From NCBI GenBank assembly GCA_032718475.1, contig JAUCBJ010005089.1, forward strand, positions 1-64,000: a DNA stretch of 64,000 nucleotides, written 5' to 3'. Origin of the DNA: Nemertoderma westbladi (taxonomy: Eukaryota > Xenacoelomorpha > Nemertodermatida > Nemertodermatidae). Of this stretch, positions 21,961-33,385 are shown piece by piece. A model generated the notes under the pieces. It made no database searches and was not told the DNA's origin. It saw only the letters and a list, made by a program, of their open reading frames with translations. The stretch's first letter is position 1; each line of letters starts with the position of its first letter. Position numbers and translations under genes: made by a program.

Positions 21961-22200
21961 ATCAGCCACTCAAAGCTATATCACAGCCACAGCCACTCAA
22001 TGCTATGTCACAGCCACTCCATGCTATGTCACAGCCACTCCATGCTAAGTCACAGCCACTCAACGCTATGTCACAGGTACAGCCACTCAATGCTATGTCA
22101 CAGCCATAGCCACCTACCACTATGTCACAGCCACTCAACGCTATGTCACAGCCACCTAACGCTATGTCACAGCCACTCAATGCTATGTTACAGCTATGTT
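21961..22200 (+). repeat. minisatellite, ~18-21-bp unit CAGCCACTCAATGCTATGTCA
   Basis: About ten tandem units with small length changes (insertions of GTA, GCCATA and similar). Frames are open on both strands because the unit length is close to a multiple of three, but they encode only the repeat. It abuts the GC-rich segment that starts at about 22200. Confidence 0.9.
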
Positions 22201-22383
22201 ACGATGAGGGCTCGAGAAGAGGGTCAGCGGGATCGGCTAGAACCATACTACTGCATTTGGCAGCGCCAAACAGAGATATCTTTCTATTCGATCTGGGGAC
22301 CTAGGGGAAGAAGAGCGGGCCGAAGCTGAACCGATTGCCAAGGGCGGTGCAGGACCTAGTGAGACAGAAGACTTACGGTTAAG

Positions 22384-22920
22384 GTGGGATCGGCGATCCG
22401 TGACGACGCGGACAGAATAATCGGACCGGAGACCCACAATCTCCTGGACATGCAAGTGGTCTATATGGCTATGACGGGGCCAGAGGGAATGGGATTGGTA
22501 GAGAACATGGGAAATTGTGGAGCAGTGGCGATGGGCCAGCTCATGGGGCTCGTCTGCCACAAGCCGATGGACTGGGGCAAGTTCCGAGAGGAGTACGAAG
22601 CGGAACTCACTGAAATGGGGAGCGAGACCAGGGAAGCAAGAGGTATATCAGTCCCGAAGGGGAGCGATAAAGATATATCAGAAGATATATATCTTACAGG
22701 AGGATTGGATAATGATAGGTTTATTAAACCTATTCATGGCCATGGTTATCGGAAGAGAGCCGACGGCGTTTCTGCTATCAGGAGCACCTCTAAATCACAG
22801 GGGAGCCTTTTAAGGTGGCCTTTCAGGGTCTTGTAGACCACCTGGGGCTGAAGTGCGAGTCGGTGTACTACGATAGCCGACACCTAGTGGCCAGAGAGAT
22901 GGATATTTGTTATACATACT
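22384..22920 (+). pseudogene. GC-rich coding relic of unknown family, frameshifted
   Basis: The segment from 22200 to 22900 is much richer in G+C than its surroundings. A frame from 22384 encodes 150 residues, including DMQVVYMAMTGPEG, NCGAVAMGQLMGLVCHKPMD and REEYEAELTEMG, with normal protein composition. Near 22776-22815 the sense passes to another frame (AFLLSGAPLNHRGAF), and after one extra T at ~22811 it continues as FQGLVDHLGLKCESVYYDS in a third frame. Three frames in one stretch suggest a decayed gene. No family is recognised. A capsid or gag-type origin is possible but unproven. Confidence 0.4.
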
Positions 22921-23960
22921 GTGCTATTATCATTGGAACATTAACACCAAGAAACACAAACTCTGTTATTTTCCTGACGGCCTTCGGCCAAAGATATTAG
23001 TTCAGCAGCCCAGCATCGAAGTGACGCGTACAACCTAACCCGGTCGGGATCATTGAATTCAATCACCGTTCACAAATAAATTAACTTTGCCATGAATGAA
23101 AGCTATGATTATACTGTATATAATTGCAGCAAATCATGATACACAATTATTCTTCCCCTCCCCCATTGTCAATGGATTAGCACATTAAATAGCAATGGAG
23201 AAATAATAAGAACAGTCAATCTATTTCCTTGTAAACCTTCCTTGAACTCTAAACATTATAACACATTATTGCATGCGCAACATATGAAGTGAAGTATATA
23301 TACTAGCATATAACAACGAGCGACCTCCGATGATATATATAGTGATGCTTTTTATAAATAGGTATCACTAGTGTATAGTATTGCCAAATTAATGAAACTG
23401 TAACCTGTGCTATTCACTATCTTCTTTCCTTAAATTGACAATTAACATTGTTGATTCGCCAAAGCGGGTAATACTAATAGGTACATTCGCCAAGGCGGGT
23501 TTTGGATTATATAGCTAATTATTGCTGAAATATGTGTTTACGGTCTCTTTAAACATCCGTAATTAAATGTTATAAAAATTTAATGTTGAAAATCTAATTT
23601 TTAAGTCGAAATCATTCACAAAATCTAAATTAAAATAAATAATTTTATTGGAAAAGTAAATTCAAATTGTGCGCCGCACCTAACTGGTAGTTGACCATTG
23701 CCCTACCTACCGCCGTGAAAAATGTTTTTTAATTAAATATTTCCATTTTTCGAATAAAATTATGAATAATACTCCAAGTCTTAATCTAGCACTTGATAAG
23801 ATTACCGTCCTTGTCTCTATTAAAATCCTCGATGGCAATTGGAATTTAAAACGCGGCGCAATGTAATCTTATAAAGTGCTAGATGATAAGTCTTGATGTA
23901 AATAGTAATTAATAAATTATAATAGTATTGTGTATAAATGTTTATATTAGTATAGTATTA
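22921..23960. other. AT-rich spacer
   Basis: No supported coding region. ATTCGCCAAAGCGGGT (23455) and ATTCGCCAAGGCGGGT (23486) form a 16-bp direct repeat with 31-bp spacing. Nothing else is seen. Confidence 0.5.
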
Positions 23961-23964
23961 TAGG

Positions 23965-25372
23965 TAGTGAGCAGGAGTTCCAAACTCTGCAGGATAAATT
24001 GGGCGATGGCGGGGTTACATTGGGGGAAACGTCCGTTAACGCTTCAGAGGTTCTCGAAGCCATTGGTAAATTATCAACGGGTAAAGAGAATTATCAGTGC
24101 ATTTATCGTTGTTTCTTTCATCCTTACTTGGTCATGGTTATATGCCTTCTAAACTAATTCAAAGTTATATTGTACCTGTAATTAAGAATGAATGAATGAA
24201 TGTATGAATGAGAAGTTAACGGATAGGAATAATTATAGGCCTGTTGCCATTAACATTAAATGTAAGGTTCTAGAACGTATTATCTTAGACAGGTATATTG
24301 ATAAACTTATGGTAGCTCATAATCAATTTGGATTTAAACCGAAACACAGTACAGATTTATGTATATATGCTTTGAAGGAGATTGTGCATTATTATTTAAG
24401 CCAGAATACGTCAGTATATATTTGTTTCATTGATGCCTCGAAGGCATTCGATTTTGTTAATCATTCGAAGTTGTTTAATAAATTATTGGAGCGGGGTGTC
24501 CCCAAGTTTGTAGTTAGACTATTGTGTTATTGGTATAGGTCACAGACAATTTATGTTAAGTGGGGTAACTGCCACTCAACTTTGTTTACGGTATCGAACA
24601 GCACCCGTCAGGGAAGTGTTATTTCGCATGTCTTCTATAATGTGTATATGGATTGGCTTAGTAGCATCTTAAATGACAGCGGGTTAGGATGCTACGTTAA
24701 TGGTATTAGGGTAAATCATTTTTCGTATGCAGACGATTTGTCACTTTTGGCAACCAGTCCACAGGCTTTGCAGGCATTAATAAATTTAGCTAGTGCCTAT
24801 GCTAATGAACATAATACAAAGTTTAACTTAAAGAAGACAAAGTGTAAGTAAAGTGCAGTTTTCCAGTTGGTTTAGCTAGATTAAATGGTTCTCCTATCGA
24901 GTACGTGGAATCACACAAATTTTTAGGTCACTACATACATATTAATATGGACGATAAAGTAGATATACAAAATCAAATAAGGGGTATTTATCGTAGGGGT
25001 AACGGTCTTATTAGGAAGTTCTCCCATTGTACTACTCAGGTCAAAAATATATTATTTATTTCATTCTGTACGGGCATATATGGGTGCAATTTATGGAACA
25101 CTTATACATTATCTGTTATGAACTCAATTAAAATGGCTTACCATAGAATATTTAGGCAACTTCATCAGCTACCATTTAACTGCAGTGCGTCGGAAATGTT
25201 TACATTTAATCGGGTGCCTAGTTTCTTATGTGTATGTCGAAGGTCGGCATTCAGCCTTCGTCGTCGTGTGTTAAACTCTGGGCGGCAATTGCGATTTATA
25301 TATAAGTCCGCAATTTGGGATGTTATGAATTACCTACTATTCTAGTTAGTTGTGTTATATTAATATTAATTA
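23965..25372 (+). pseudogene. 5'-truncated LINE reverse transcriptase, broken in several frames
   Basis: Similarity starts near 23965 with ETSVNASEVLEAIGKLSTGK (linker before the RT), passes frame to LLGHGYMPSKLIQSYIVPVIKN (24125-24185), then after a (GAAT)n tract continues as 24192-24851 with NNYRPVAINI, FIDASKAFDFVNHSKLF, STRQGSVISHVFYNVYMD and the catalytic YADDLSLL. After a stop at 24849 the C-terminal part follows at 24905-25345 (HKFLGHYI, YGCNLW, PSFLCVCRRSAF). It is a non-LTR element without visible endonuclease (5' truncated). The 3' end is near 25372, where an older TIR element begins. Clade not assigned. Confidence 0.85.
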
Positions 25373-27092
25373 ATTAATTTTATTAGTTGTGTTGAAAGAG
25401 CATCGAAATGAAAAGGTTTGCACGTAATACTGTACTTCTAGCCCAACTATTTTTTCGCGCACCTACCCTATTTGAGTAAATTACATTCACACACTCAAAA
25501 GTTATTGCAACTTTAGTCTCTGCAAGGCGAACTTCGAAACGGAACTCCATATCCAATATTGGTTTGTAGTTAAGCGGTTCCCTCGTTACGAAATAAATAT
25601 TCGAGAACAATAAATTATTTAACATTGAGTAAGGCAGCATTTAGGCAGAATTTAGGAACAAACAAGTACCTATTTAAGAATAAAATTACGTATACAGGGG
25701 AAAACTTATTTTGAATATTATCACTACCCTTTAGTAATGATGGGTCGAAAGTCCCCCCTAGCCCTTCACAAGGGAGGGTGGACGTAGGGACGGGGCCCAA
25801 CGCCAACATATCGTGATAGTTTGTCACATTGGAAGGGGAGGGGGGGGGGGGGGGGGGTGATGAAACGTGGCTGTTAGTGTTAAACGTGAATTAATTAATA
25901 TCATAAAGTAGTATTGAGCATTACGCACAACCATAATAGATTAGATAGAGAATTGGGAATGTGAAGGCCCTTGTTTTCACGTGACTGCCATGCCATATTA
26001 TGATGTAATGTATATCCGCCATCTCTGAACCTGGGAGAAACGAAATTGCGACAACTATGGAGAATCGGGAAGCCGGGAAGGATCTCATTTCCACTGTCCG
26101 AGTTCGCTCGACTTAGAAGTAGTAGTATATCCGCCATTGACGTACTGTTGTTATGTAAAAGGTAGACCTAATCACACCAGATACTAATTAAAATAATGTC
26201 TTAATAACTAATTATATTCATTCATACAATAAGCAATGTAGCCAATTAAGGCTGTGATTGACAAATTAACCGCACAATTAATTAATTGACAAAACAAAAA
26301 TCAAACAAGTAGAGATCATATCAAAACCTGTATAAATATAAATAAACGCAACGATATAACTAACACATGTACGTACACTATATTAACTGTAGAGGGGGAT
26401 ACTGTCCCTCCTGCGAAAAGCAAAATATATTTATCAGTATTTTAATTAATGTAACTTAAAGAAATTGAGCCTTATTCGAAGAAATTCAACATGGGCATTT
26501 TGGACCTATACCGCCACTGCTTGGCTCTTTGGAAGTGTATTTCGGTAAAGCTCTATTGTATGGAGACCAACCCAAAGCAACATTAGTATGTGAACACAGA
26601 ATTCCATTCCCCATTCATTTCAATGGTAGCCAACTTGTCTTTCTTGTATTGGGGGTAGACCACTGGTTAGCTTTCTGCTATTGTGTTATTCAAAGATAGC
26701 GGCAGGAATAAAGAGAAATACCGACCACACTAATGGGCTGTTCCTTCAGGTCAGCTTAAGTTACAGTGTGAATGTTCAAGGGCGCCGCCAGTGGCCAGTC
26801 CACTCTGTCGATATTGTGGCTTTATGAATGGAGTTCCTTTAGTAGTTTCAAACGCTTTCATTCTATCTGCGCGCATGGGAGTTGAGTTGGGGTTGCGGTT
26901 GAGTGTGGGTGGAGTGATTGACAGGTTGTTGGAAGTTGTCTGATTCTGTTTGAAACTGTCTGAATCTGTTTGAAACTGTCTGAATCTGTTTGAAGTTGTT
27001 GGACTGTTGGAGTTTGTCTGAAAGTGTTTGAAGCTGTTGGATCCGATCGGTTCAGATCGGATCCGATGGCACTCTGTTGGTGAGCTGGACTG
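25373..27092 (-). mobile_element. truncated copy of the CAGTCC TIR element (copy 1, inverted)
   Basis: This 1.72-kb segment is the reverse complement of 29878-31502. Its outer end is GGATCCGATGGCACTCTG...GAGCTGGACTG followed by TA (27093-27094), identical in layout to the terminus of copy 2. Subterminal (T)GAAACTGTCTGAATCTG-type units (26935-27030) match those of copy 2. The opposite end (some 700 bp) is missing at the border with the LINE. Relative to copy 2 it carries about 140 extra bases with a G18 run (25690-25857) and lacks a 40-bp hairpin insertion. Small frames such as that starting MADILLLLSRANSDSG are shared by both copies but no protein family is recognised. Confidence 0.9.
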
Positions 27093-27850
27093 TATTATTA
27101 TTATTCCACGAATCCTTGGGCTGATTATTTTATTTTGTATAGGATATATGATGTAGAATGTTCTTAAAAATATTATTCTTATTTTTTTATTACATAGGAT
27201 TAGCATCATTTTTTAGCTGAAGCATTAATAGTGTAATTTAATTTAATTATATTTTAATACCATTACTACATCGGCATACTGTAAGATAAGTTTAACATTT
27301 CTTACAAATAGTGGTGCAGCATAAATCAAATCACGCAAATTTAAAAGAACCAGGTGTGTTGTCATAGCAAAGTTTCATTTTTTATTATGTGGGACGAGCC
27401 ACAAAGTCAGCTAGCCCCACGCCTTACAGTTTAGACAATTGTTTAGCTTACTTACTGCTGACCGACAAGGTTTATTTATAATAGTCTTGTAAATAGGATT
27501 ATTCCTCCGGGCTCCTTCCAGCCAGCTTGCTGGCTTTCTAGTTTTAATATACTTCTAGTTGCATTTGATTTATGTCATATTTACAATTTCCTTTAGAGGC
27601 TGTGAGCGTGGGAAGTGATAGATTCATAATAAATTGTTTAGGAATATGTTTGTATTTGACATATAATAAACTAAATAAAGGAATAATACATTGCCGATAT
27701 CTTACATGTATAACTACTGACCACTGTACTGTAGTAAACTCTGTATTTTAATCTAATAGGCCTTCAATTATATTATATTGTATTACTATATCTTCTTTTT
27801 TTATTTATTATATTCTTACAATGGAAGATGATGAATAAGCACTTCTAATT
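27093..27850. other. spacer between inverted element copies
   Basis: AT-rich, no supported gene. It opens with an ATT run after the TA. The CTTCCAGCCAGCTTGCTGGCTTTCT stretch at 27515-27540 forms a short palindrome. Confidence 0.5.
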
Positions 27851-27919
27851 TTTAATGATATCCAATGACTGGCAGCCAGAGGTAGAAGGCTCAAGTGAAA
27901 GTAGCAATGCAATGATACA

Positions 27920-28762
27920 TTGGTGTTGGGGAATCATGACCGCCTCTGGACATTCTCCGAACTGTATAGAGGATGTAAAAGAATTGAGGGGAATTCTGAT
28001 GCTGGTGTTGGAGGGATTGTGGCGGGTGGTAGTGGAGCTGAAGGGATTGTGGCAAGTAATGGTCCAGGGGACAGGATTGTGGCGGGTAATGCTGGAGGTT
28101 ATGGTATTGTGTCTGGTTGTCGTTGTAGTGGAGTTGAAGTGATTGTGGTGGGTTATAATGGAGGTGAAGGGATTGTGGCGGGTGGTAGTGATGTGATTGT
28201 GGCAGGTGATAGTGATGGGATTGTGGCGGGTGGTAGTGATGGGATTGTGGCAGGTGGTAGTGATGGGATTGTGGCAGGTGGTAGAGATGGGATTGTGGCG
28301 GGTGGTAGTGAAGTGATGGGATTGTGACAGGTGGTAGTGATTTGATTGTGGCAGTATGTCATGATGGGTTTTTGGCGAGTGGTAGTGGGGGGATTGTGGC
28401 AGGTTGTAGTGGGGATTGTGGCAAGTGGTAGTGATGGGATTGTGGCGGGTGGTAGTGATGGGATTGTGGCAGGTTGTCATGATGGGTTTTTGGCAAGTGG
28501 TTGTGGAGGGATTGTGGCAGGTTGTAGTGGGGGGATTGTGGCAAGTGGTAGTGATGGGATTGTGGTGAGTGGTAGTGGTCGGATTGTGGCAGGTGGTGGT
28601 GGAGGTGATAGGATTGTGGCGAGTGGTAGTGGGGGGAATATGGTTGATAGTAGTGGAGGTGGAAGAAAAATACGTCAGAAAACAACAGACCTTAAATATA
28701 TAGAAAAACCGAATTCATGTTCTAGCACTAATCATAAACGAAAAGGCACGTTAGTTGAGTAG
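27920..28762 (+). CDS. Gly-rich repeat ORF on a 24-bp minisatellite
   Basis: A 24-bp unit (GGGATTGTGGCAGGTGGTAGTGAT) is repeated some 25 times between about 28005 and 28640. On the plus strand it encodes the octapeptide DGIVAGGS and variants. The frame is broken once near 28327 and resumes at 28346. It ends in a non-repetitive basic tail, SSGGGRKIRQKTTDLKYIEK, to a stop at 28762. The minus strand is also open (TTTTCHNPI repeats), so openness alone is not proof of coding. The unique tail and the PHD-like relic 500 bases downstream are mild support for the plus strand. Function unknown; a non-coding minisatellite is the main alternative. Confidence 0.35.
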
Positions 28763-28797
28763 GCAAATGAGTTAGATTAACTCACACTGGAACTGAT

Positions 28798-29526
28798 TTG
28801 CTTTTTTTATCATACCTGGAAAATGAAAAAAAATATAAGCTACCGGTAACTGTCAAATCATCTACTAAGACAACAATTGATTCCAACACAGAACCCCGCT
28901 CAATTCTAAGTGCGATTAACATGTATGTTATTAATAACACTATGTTTGAGACGCAAGCAGATGCACTGAAGACTTTTATTTCAGTTGCATCTAGGTCAGA
29001 GAGAGAGAGCCCACCCTTCACACACGGGATACGCAAACACCCGAAGCAATGCCTTCAACAAGTGCTCAGGGGGACGACCAAGTTGAAGTTCTCCATATTA
29101 ATGTAAATTTACATAGCCCCCCAATAATCCTACACCAACCAACACCACCAGTTATAACTCCATCAAAAACGCCAGAATCGGCGTTGATTCAATCTCACAG
29201 CAATTTGCCGGGCACGTATATTCAATCCCTCAAATAGGTGCCATTTGTGTTGCCGGTTTTTCAACACAGTCGGTGATATGGCGGACATAGTTCTGGGGTG
29301 TGGGGATAATAATGGGACATGGCAGCAGTGGGTGCATACTATGTGTCTCGGATTTCCAACAGTAACCATGTATGACGCCAGAGAAATGAGGCCATGGTAT
29401 TGCTTAAGCCATAGGCAGAAATATAAATCGCCAGTCCAGTCCCAGTACAGAGCGATCTACTTGAACACAATGCCAATGCAGTTGATGAGCAATCATCGTC
29501 TACATCTTCTAATTCGCTTCTTCTAA
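28798..29526 (+). pseudogene. relic with PHD-finger-like segment
   Basis: Three consecutive plus-strand frames (28798-29106, 29049-29237, 29245-29526) have ordinary protein composition. The last reads MCCRFFNTVGDMADIVLGCG, then TWQQWVHTMCLGFP and MRPWYCLSHRQKY. The pattern of Cys pair, Cys, W.H..CLGF and WYC..H resembles a PHD finger with its W-x-H-x2-C core. The middle frame carries a Pro/Thr-rich linker. Frame changes suggest a decayed transposon-associated gene. Family not identified. Confidence 0.4.
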
Positions 29527-29877
29527 TTCATCTTCTAATTAACATCACTAATTCGAGGTCGTGGCCGTGTTCGGTGCAATATAACTGAACATGATGCCGG
29601 TGCAGTTGATGGACAGTTGATGGTAATATGTACAGTATAAATAAATAAATTAATAAAATTAGTAAACTGCTCTCAAAAGGATATAGAGTAGCGAAATAGC
29701 TAAAACTGCAAAGGATCTACAGGGTCACTCTCTACAGTACAGCAGAGTACATACAGTGATACTGCGGTCCTACGAATTACCCCAAAATACCCCAAAACAC
29801 CCCAAAATACCCCAAAAGACCCCAAAATAGTATAAAACTACAACAATAAATACTATAAATAAATACTACTATAAATA

Positions 29878-32207
29878 CAGTCCAGCTCACCAACAGAGTG
29901 CCATCGGATCCGATCTGAACCGATCGGATCCAACAGCTTCAAACACTTTCAGACAAACTCCAACAGTCCAACAACTTCAAACAGATTCAGACAGTTTCAA
30001 ACAGGTTCAGACAGTTTCAAACAGAATCAGACAACTTCCAACAACCTGTCAATCACTCCACCCACACTCAACCGCAACCCCAACTCAACTCCCATCTTCT
30101 CGCGCGCAGATAGAATGAAAGCGTTTGAAACTACTAAAGGAACTCCATTCATAAAGCCACAATAACGACAGAGTGGACTGGCCACTACTGGCGGCGCCCT
30201 TGAACATTCACACTGTAACTTAAGCTGACCTGAAGGAACAGCCCATTAGTGAGGTCGGTATTTCTCTTTATTCCTGCCGCTATCTTTGAATAACACAATA
30301 GCAGAAAGCTAACCAGTGGTCTACCCCCAATACAAGAAAGACAAGTTGCCTACCATTGAAATGAATGGGGAATGGAATTCTGTGTTCACATACTAATGTT
30401 GCTTTGCGTTGGTCTAGAGCCATACAATAGAGCTTTACGGAAATACACTTCCAAAGAGCCAAGCAGTGGCGGTATAGGTCCAAAATGCCCATGTAGAATT
30501 TCTTCGAATAAGGCTCAATTTCTTTAAGTTACATTAATTAAAATTCTGATAAATTTTTGCTTTTCGCAGGAGGGACAGTATCCCCCTCTACAGTTAATAT
30601 AGTGTACGTACATGTGTTAGTTATATCGTTGCGTTTATTTATATTTATACAGGTTTGGATATGATCTCTACACTCTACTAGTTTGATTTTTGTTTTGTCA
30701 ATTAATTAATTGTGCGGTTAATTTGTCAATCACAGCCTTAATTGGCTACATTGCTTATTGTATGAATGAATATAATTAGTTATTAAGACATTATTTTAAT
30801 TAGTATCTGGTGTGATTAGGTCAAGGCGACCTAAATACATAGAGGTCGCCTTGGATTAGGTCTACCTTTTACATAACAACAGTACGTCAATGGCGGATAT
30901 ACTACTACTACCAAGTCGAGCGAACTCGGACAGTGGAAATGAGATCCTTCCAGGCTTCCCGATTCTCCATAGTTGTCGCAATTTAGTTTCTCCCAAGTTC
31001 AGAGATGGCGGATATACATTACATCATAATATGGCATGGCAGTCACGTGAAAACAAGGGCCTTCACATTCCCAATTCTCTATCTAATCTATTATGGTTGT
31101 GCGTAATGCTCAATACTACTTTATGATATTAATTCATTCACGTTTAACATTAACAGCCACGTTTCATCAACCCCCCCTCCTATGTATACGTAATTTTATT
31201 CTTAAATAGGTACTTGATTGTTCCTAAATTCTGCCTAAATGCTGCCTTACTCAATGTTAAATAATTTATTGTTCTCGAATATTTATTTCGTAACTAGGGA
31301 ACCGCTTAACTACAAACCAATATTGGATATGGAGTTCCGTTTCGAAGTTCGCCTTGCAGAGACTAAAGTTGCAATAACTTTTGAGTGTGTGAATGTAATT
31401 TACTCAAATAGGGTAGGTGCGCGAAAAAATAGTTGGGCTAGAAGTATTACGTGCAAACCTTTTCATTTCGATGCTCTTTCAACACAACTAATAAAATTAA
31501 CCTAAAATATTTTTTTCACTCATTGTAATTATATTTACTGTTTGCTTAATCTGTTTGTGTTTATATCTGTTTATGTGCAGTATTTAGTGCCCTACGTCAA
31601 ATAAACTAATATATTTATAGCATTATTTACATTTCTAATTAAATTAAGGAATTAAAAACGTGTTGGTAATATTATATTCATTTATCGGAATTTATATTAT
31701 AGGAATTTATTATTCGTTTATGCATTCTAGTTAATTAATTGATATAATTAACGACATAATTATGTAAATAAAAATTGTTAAATGAAACAAATCTTTGTTT
31801 CGGTTTATAATTGACAATAGCACACCCTCACAATCACTTCAAATTGAGAGTTAAAGTGATTGACATTTTGTTAATGAAATACGCTTTTGTAAGGCATTGG
31901 CAAATTCCAACAAATTCCGATGGCGTCAAACATCTTCAGACAACTTCAAACAGTTTCAGACAATTTCAAACAGCTTCAGACAACTTCAAACAACTTCAGA
32001 TAGCTTCCAACAACATCCAACATAAATCTCAAACACTTTCAGACGGATTTCAGACAGATTCAGATGGGCTCCAACAGACTAAACTTGTTGGAAATATTTT
32101 CTCCAACAGAATCAAACAGTACTAAATCTCCGTAGGTTAGCATTGTGCTTGTTTGAAGCTGTCGGAGTGTGTTGGATCCGATGGCACTCTGTTGGTGAGC
32201 GGGACTG
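29878..32207 (+). mobile_element. CAGTCC TIR element, full-length copy 2 (2,330 bp), nested
   Basis: The ends CAGTCCAGCTCACCAACAGA (29878) and TCTGTTGGTGAGCGGGACTG (to 32207) form 35-bp TIRs with one mismatch, continuing into GTGCCATCGGATCC. TA flanks both ends (29876-29877 and 32208-32209). Subterminal blocks of CAAACAGATTCAGACAG-like units lie at 29935-30045 and 31930-32060. No transposase ORF exists. The open frames at 30890-31126 and 31239-31505 are conserved in copy 1 but could simply reflect DNA identity. TA target sites and CAGT ends suggest a Tc1/mariner-type mobiliser. Confidence 0.88.
30822..30853. mobile_element. 32-bp micro-element: two 11-bp TIRs and a 10-base loop
   Basis: CAAGGCGACCT and AGGTCGCCTTG flank AAATACATAG. 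The unit is bordered by the 8-bp direct repeat GATTAGGT (30814-30821 and 30854-30861). Copy 1 of the host element (around 26160, minus strand) has a single GATTAGGT and no insertion, which proves the empty site. An 8-bp duplication fits hAT-type integration. Confidence 0.88.
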
Positions 32208-32819
32208 TATCGCGTATCCCTTGGTTTAATCACTATTCTTTATTCAGTATAACTGAATCCTGGCCTGCCGCCTTCACCCTCCACTCATTATTTAAAATCG
32301 TAACTCATTCAATCTTTGACTAAATTATACCAAACTTGGTAAACATGTAATCTTGTCTATCGGTTAAAATAAACACAACTTGCTAAAGTTTCCCCTATAA
32401 TGTTTTTTCCTATAGAACAGGATGCAGTTTTATTTCAGTAGTAAACAAGCTGTTATTTGCGTCGATTTTCACCTGGAGAGGGAAGAATATTGATTCCCCC
32501 CCCCCCCCCCCCCTACCTGCAGTTAAGTGAAAATATTTCGGCACCATTTAATTTTATTATCACGGTCGCACATCAAGTAGTCTGTCAAAAGATACAATTC
32601 ATTATAAACATAACAAAATTAATTATAATAATTCTAAAAATATAAGGCAGATTATCCTAAAGTTAGCTCTTTAGTCTTTAGAAATCATATACATTGACAA
32701 GACTTATAAAATAATTGATGTTGAATAATTATTATTAAGATTAAAATATATTATTTATTATTTATTTATTTATTTTATTTTATTTTATTATTTATTATCG
32801 GCAACTTGTAACTGGGCGA

Positions 32820-33064
32820 TCATCTATCTGATAGTTGAAAAAGACTGTCTGACAGTTGGTATCAGACTATCTGATAGTTAGCGCCCCATGGGTAAATCCT
32901 TACCCCATGGGCCGTTACCTCTCTGACTGACAGCGCAACAGCCCCTATAGGTATTTTGGAGTATTTTGGGGTGTTTTGGGGTATTTTGGGGTAAATTCGT
33001 AGGACCCGTGATACTGTAGATAAAAATTGTAATTTCCTATCAAAACTTACAGACTGAATACCGA
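32820..33064. other. short inverted repeats and element end
   Basis: CTATCTGATAGTT and related words occur in alternating orientation (32825-32880). The CCCCATGGG octamer occurs twice around GTAAATCCTTA (32883-32910). The right terminus of the 3.2-kb element follows. No gene. Confidence 0.5.
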
Positions 33065-33139
33065 AACCGATAGTGCCCCAGTAAAAAATCCGCATATGTA
33101 ACGTATGGGATGGCGCATATTTCACGCATTCGTAATGCA

Positions 33140-33385
33140 TTCTGAAATGTTACATAGATGAACCATGCGATACGAATGCGAAAACCGAACCAAATACGCA
33201 TCCTTTATTCGCATATCGTATGTAATACGAACCTTATTCGAATCCCGCACATTCTACGAATGCGCCCCTAATCTTATACGAATGTTTCCCGCATACTATA
33301 CGAATGCATCCCGCATGTTATATACGAATGTTTCCCACGCTATACGAATGCGTTATGAATGTTTTACGAGTGTTATACGAATGTT
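33140..33385 (+). repeat. minisatellite with TATACGAATG core
   Basis: About ten irregular units of 20-26 bp, each with (T)ATACGAATG(C/T) followed by TTTCCCGCA or similar. The unit also occurs reversed at the left edge (CGCATTCGTAATGCATTC, 33120-33140). Bases 33386-33829 are AT-rich and hold no supported gene. Confidence 0.75.

Larger units (their letters stand above)
29765..33007. mobile_element. 3,243-bp TIR element with 9-bp target duplication (Mutator-like?)
   Basis: Left terminus CGGTCCTACGAATTACCCC and right terminus GGGGTAAATTCGTAGGACCC are inverted. Both are followed inwards by 3-5 units of CCCCAAAATAC / GTATTTTGGGG. They are flanked by an exact 9-bp direct duplication GTGATACTG (29756-29764 and 33008-33016). 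A 9-bp duplication with long repetitive TIRs is characteristic of Mutator-like elements. No transposase is seen; most of the interior is occupied by a nested 2,330-bp TIR element. Ends and duplication are seen directly; the superfamily is inference. Confidence 0.88.

Noticed and set aside
22000-22329. Frames with SHSMLCH or SGCDIAL repeats on both strands
   Set aside because: Shadows of the 18-21-bp minisatellite.
27845-28762. CRISPR-like array (regular 24-bp repeats)
   Set aside because: Head-to-tail repeats without unique spacers in a eukaryotic context; a minisatellite.
30890-31505. Conserved small ORFs in both copies of the CAGTCC element as a transposase
   Set aside because: Too short, no DDE motif or fold, and conservation equals the overall DNA identity of the copies.
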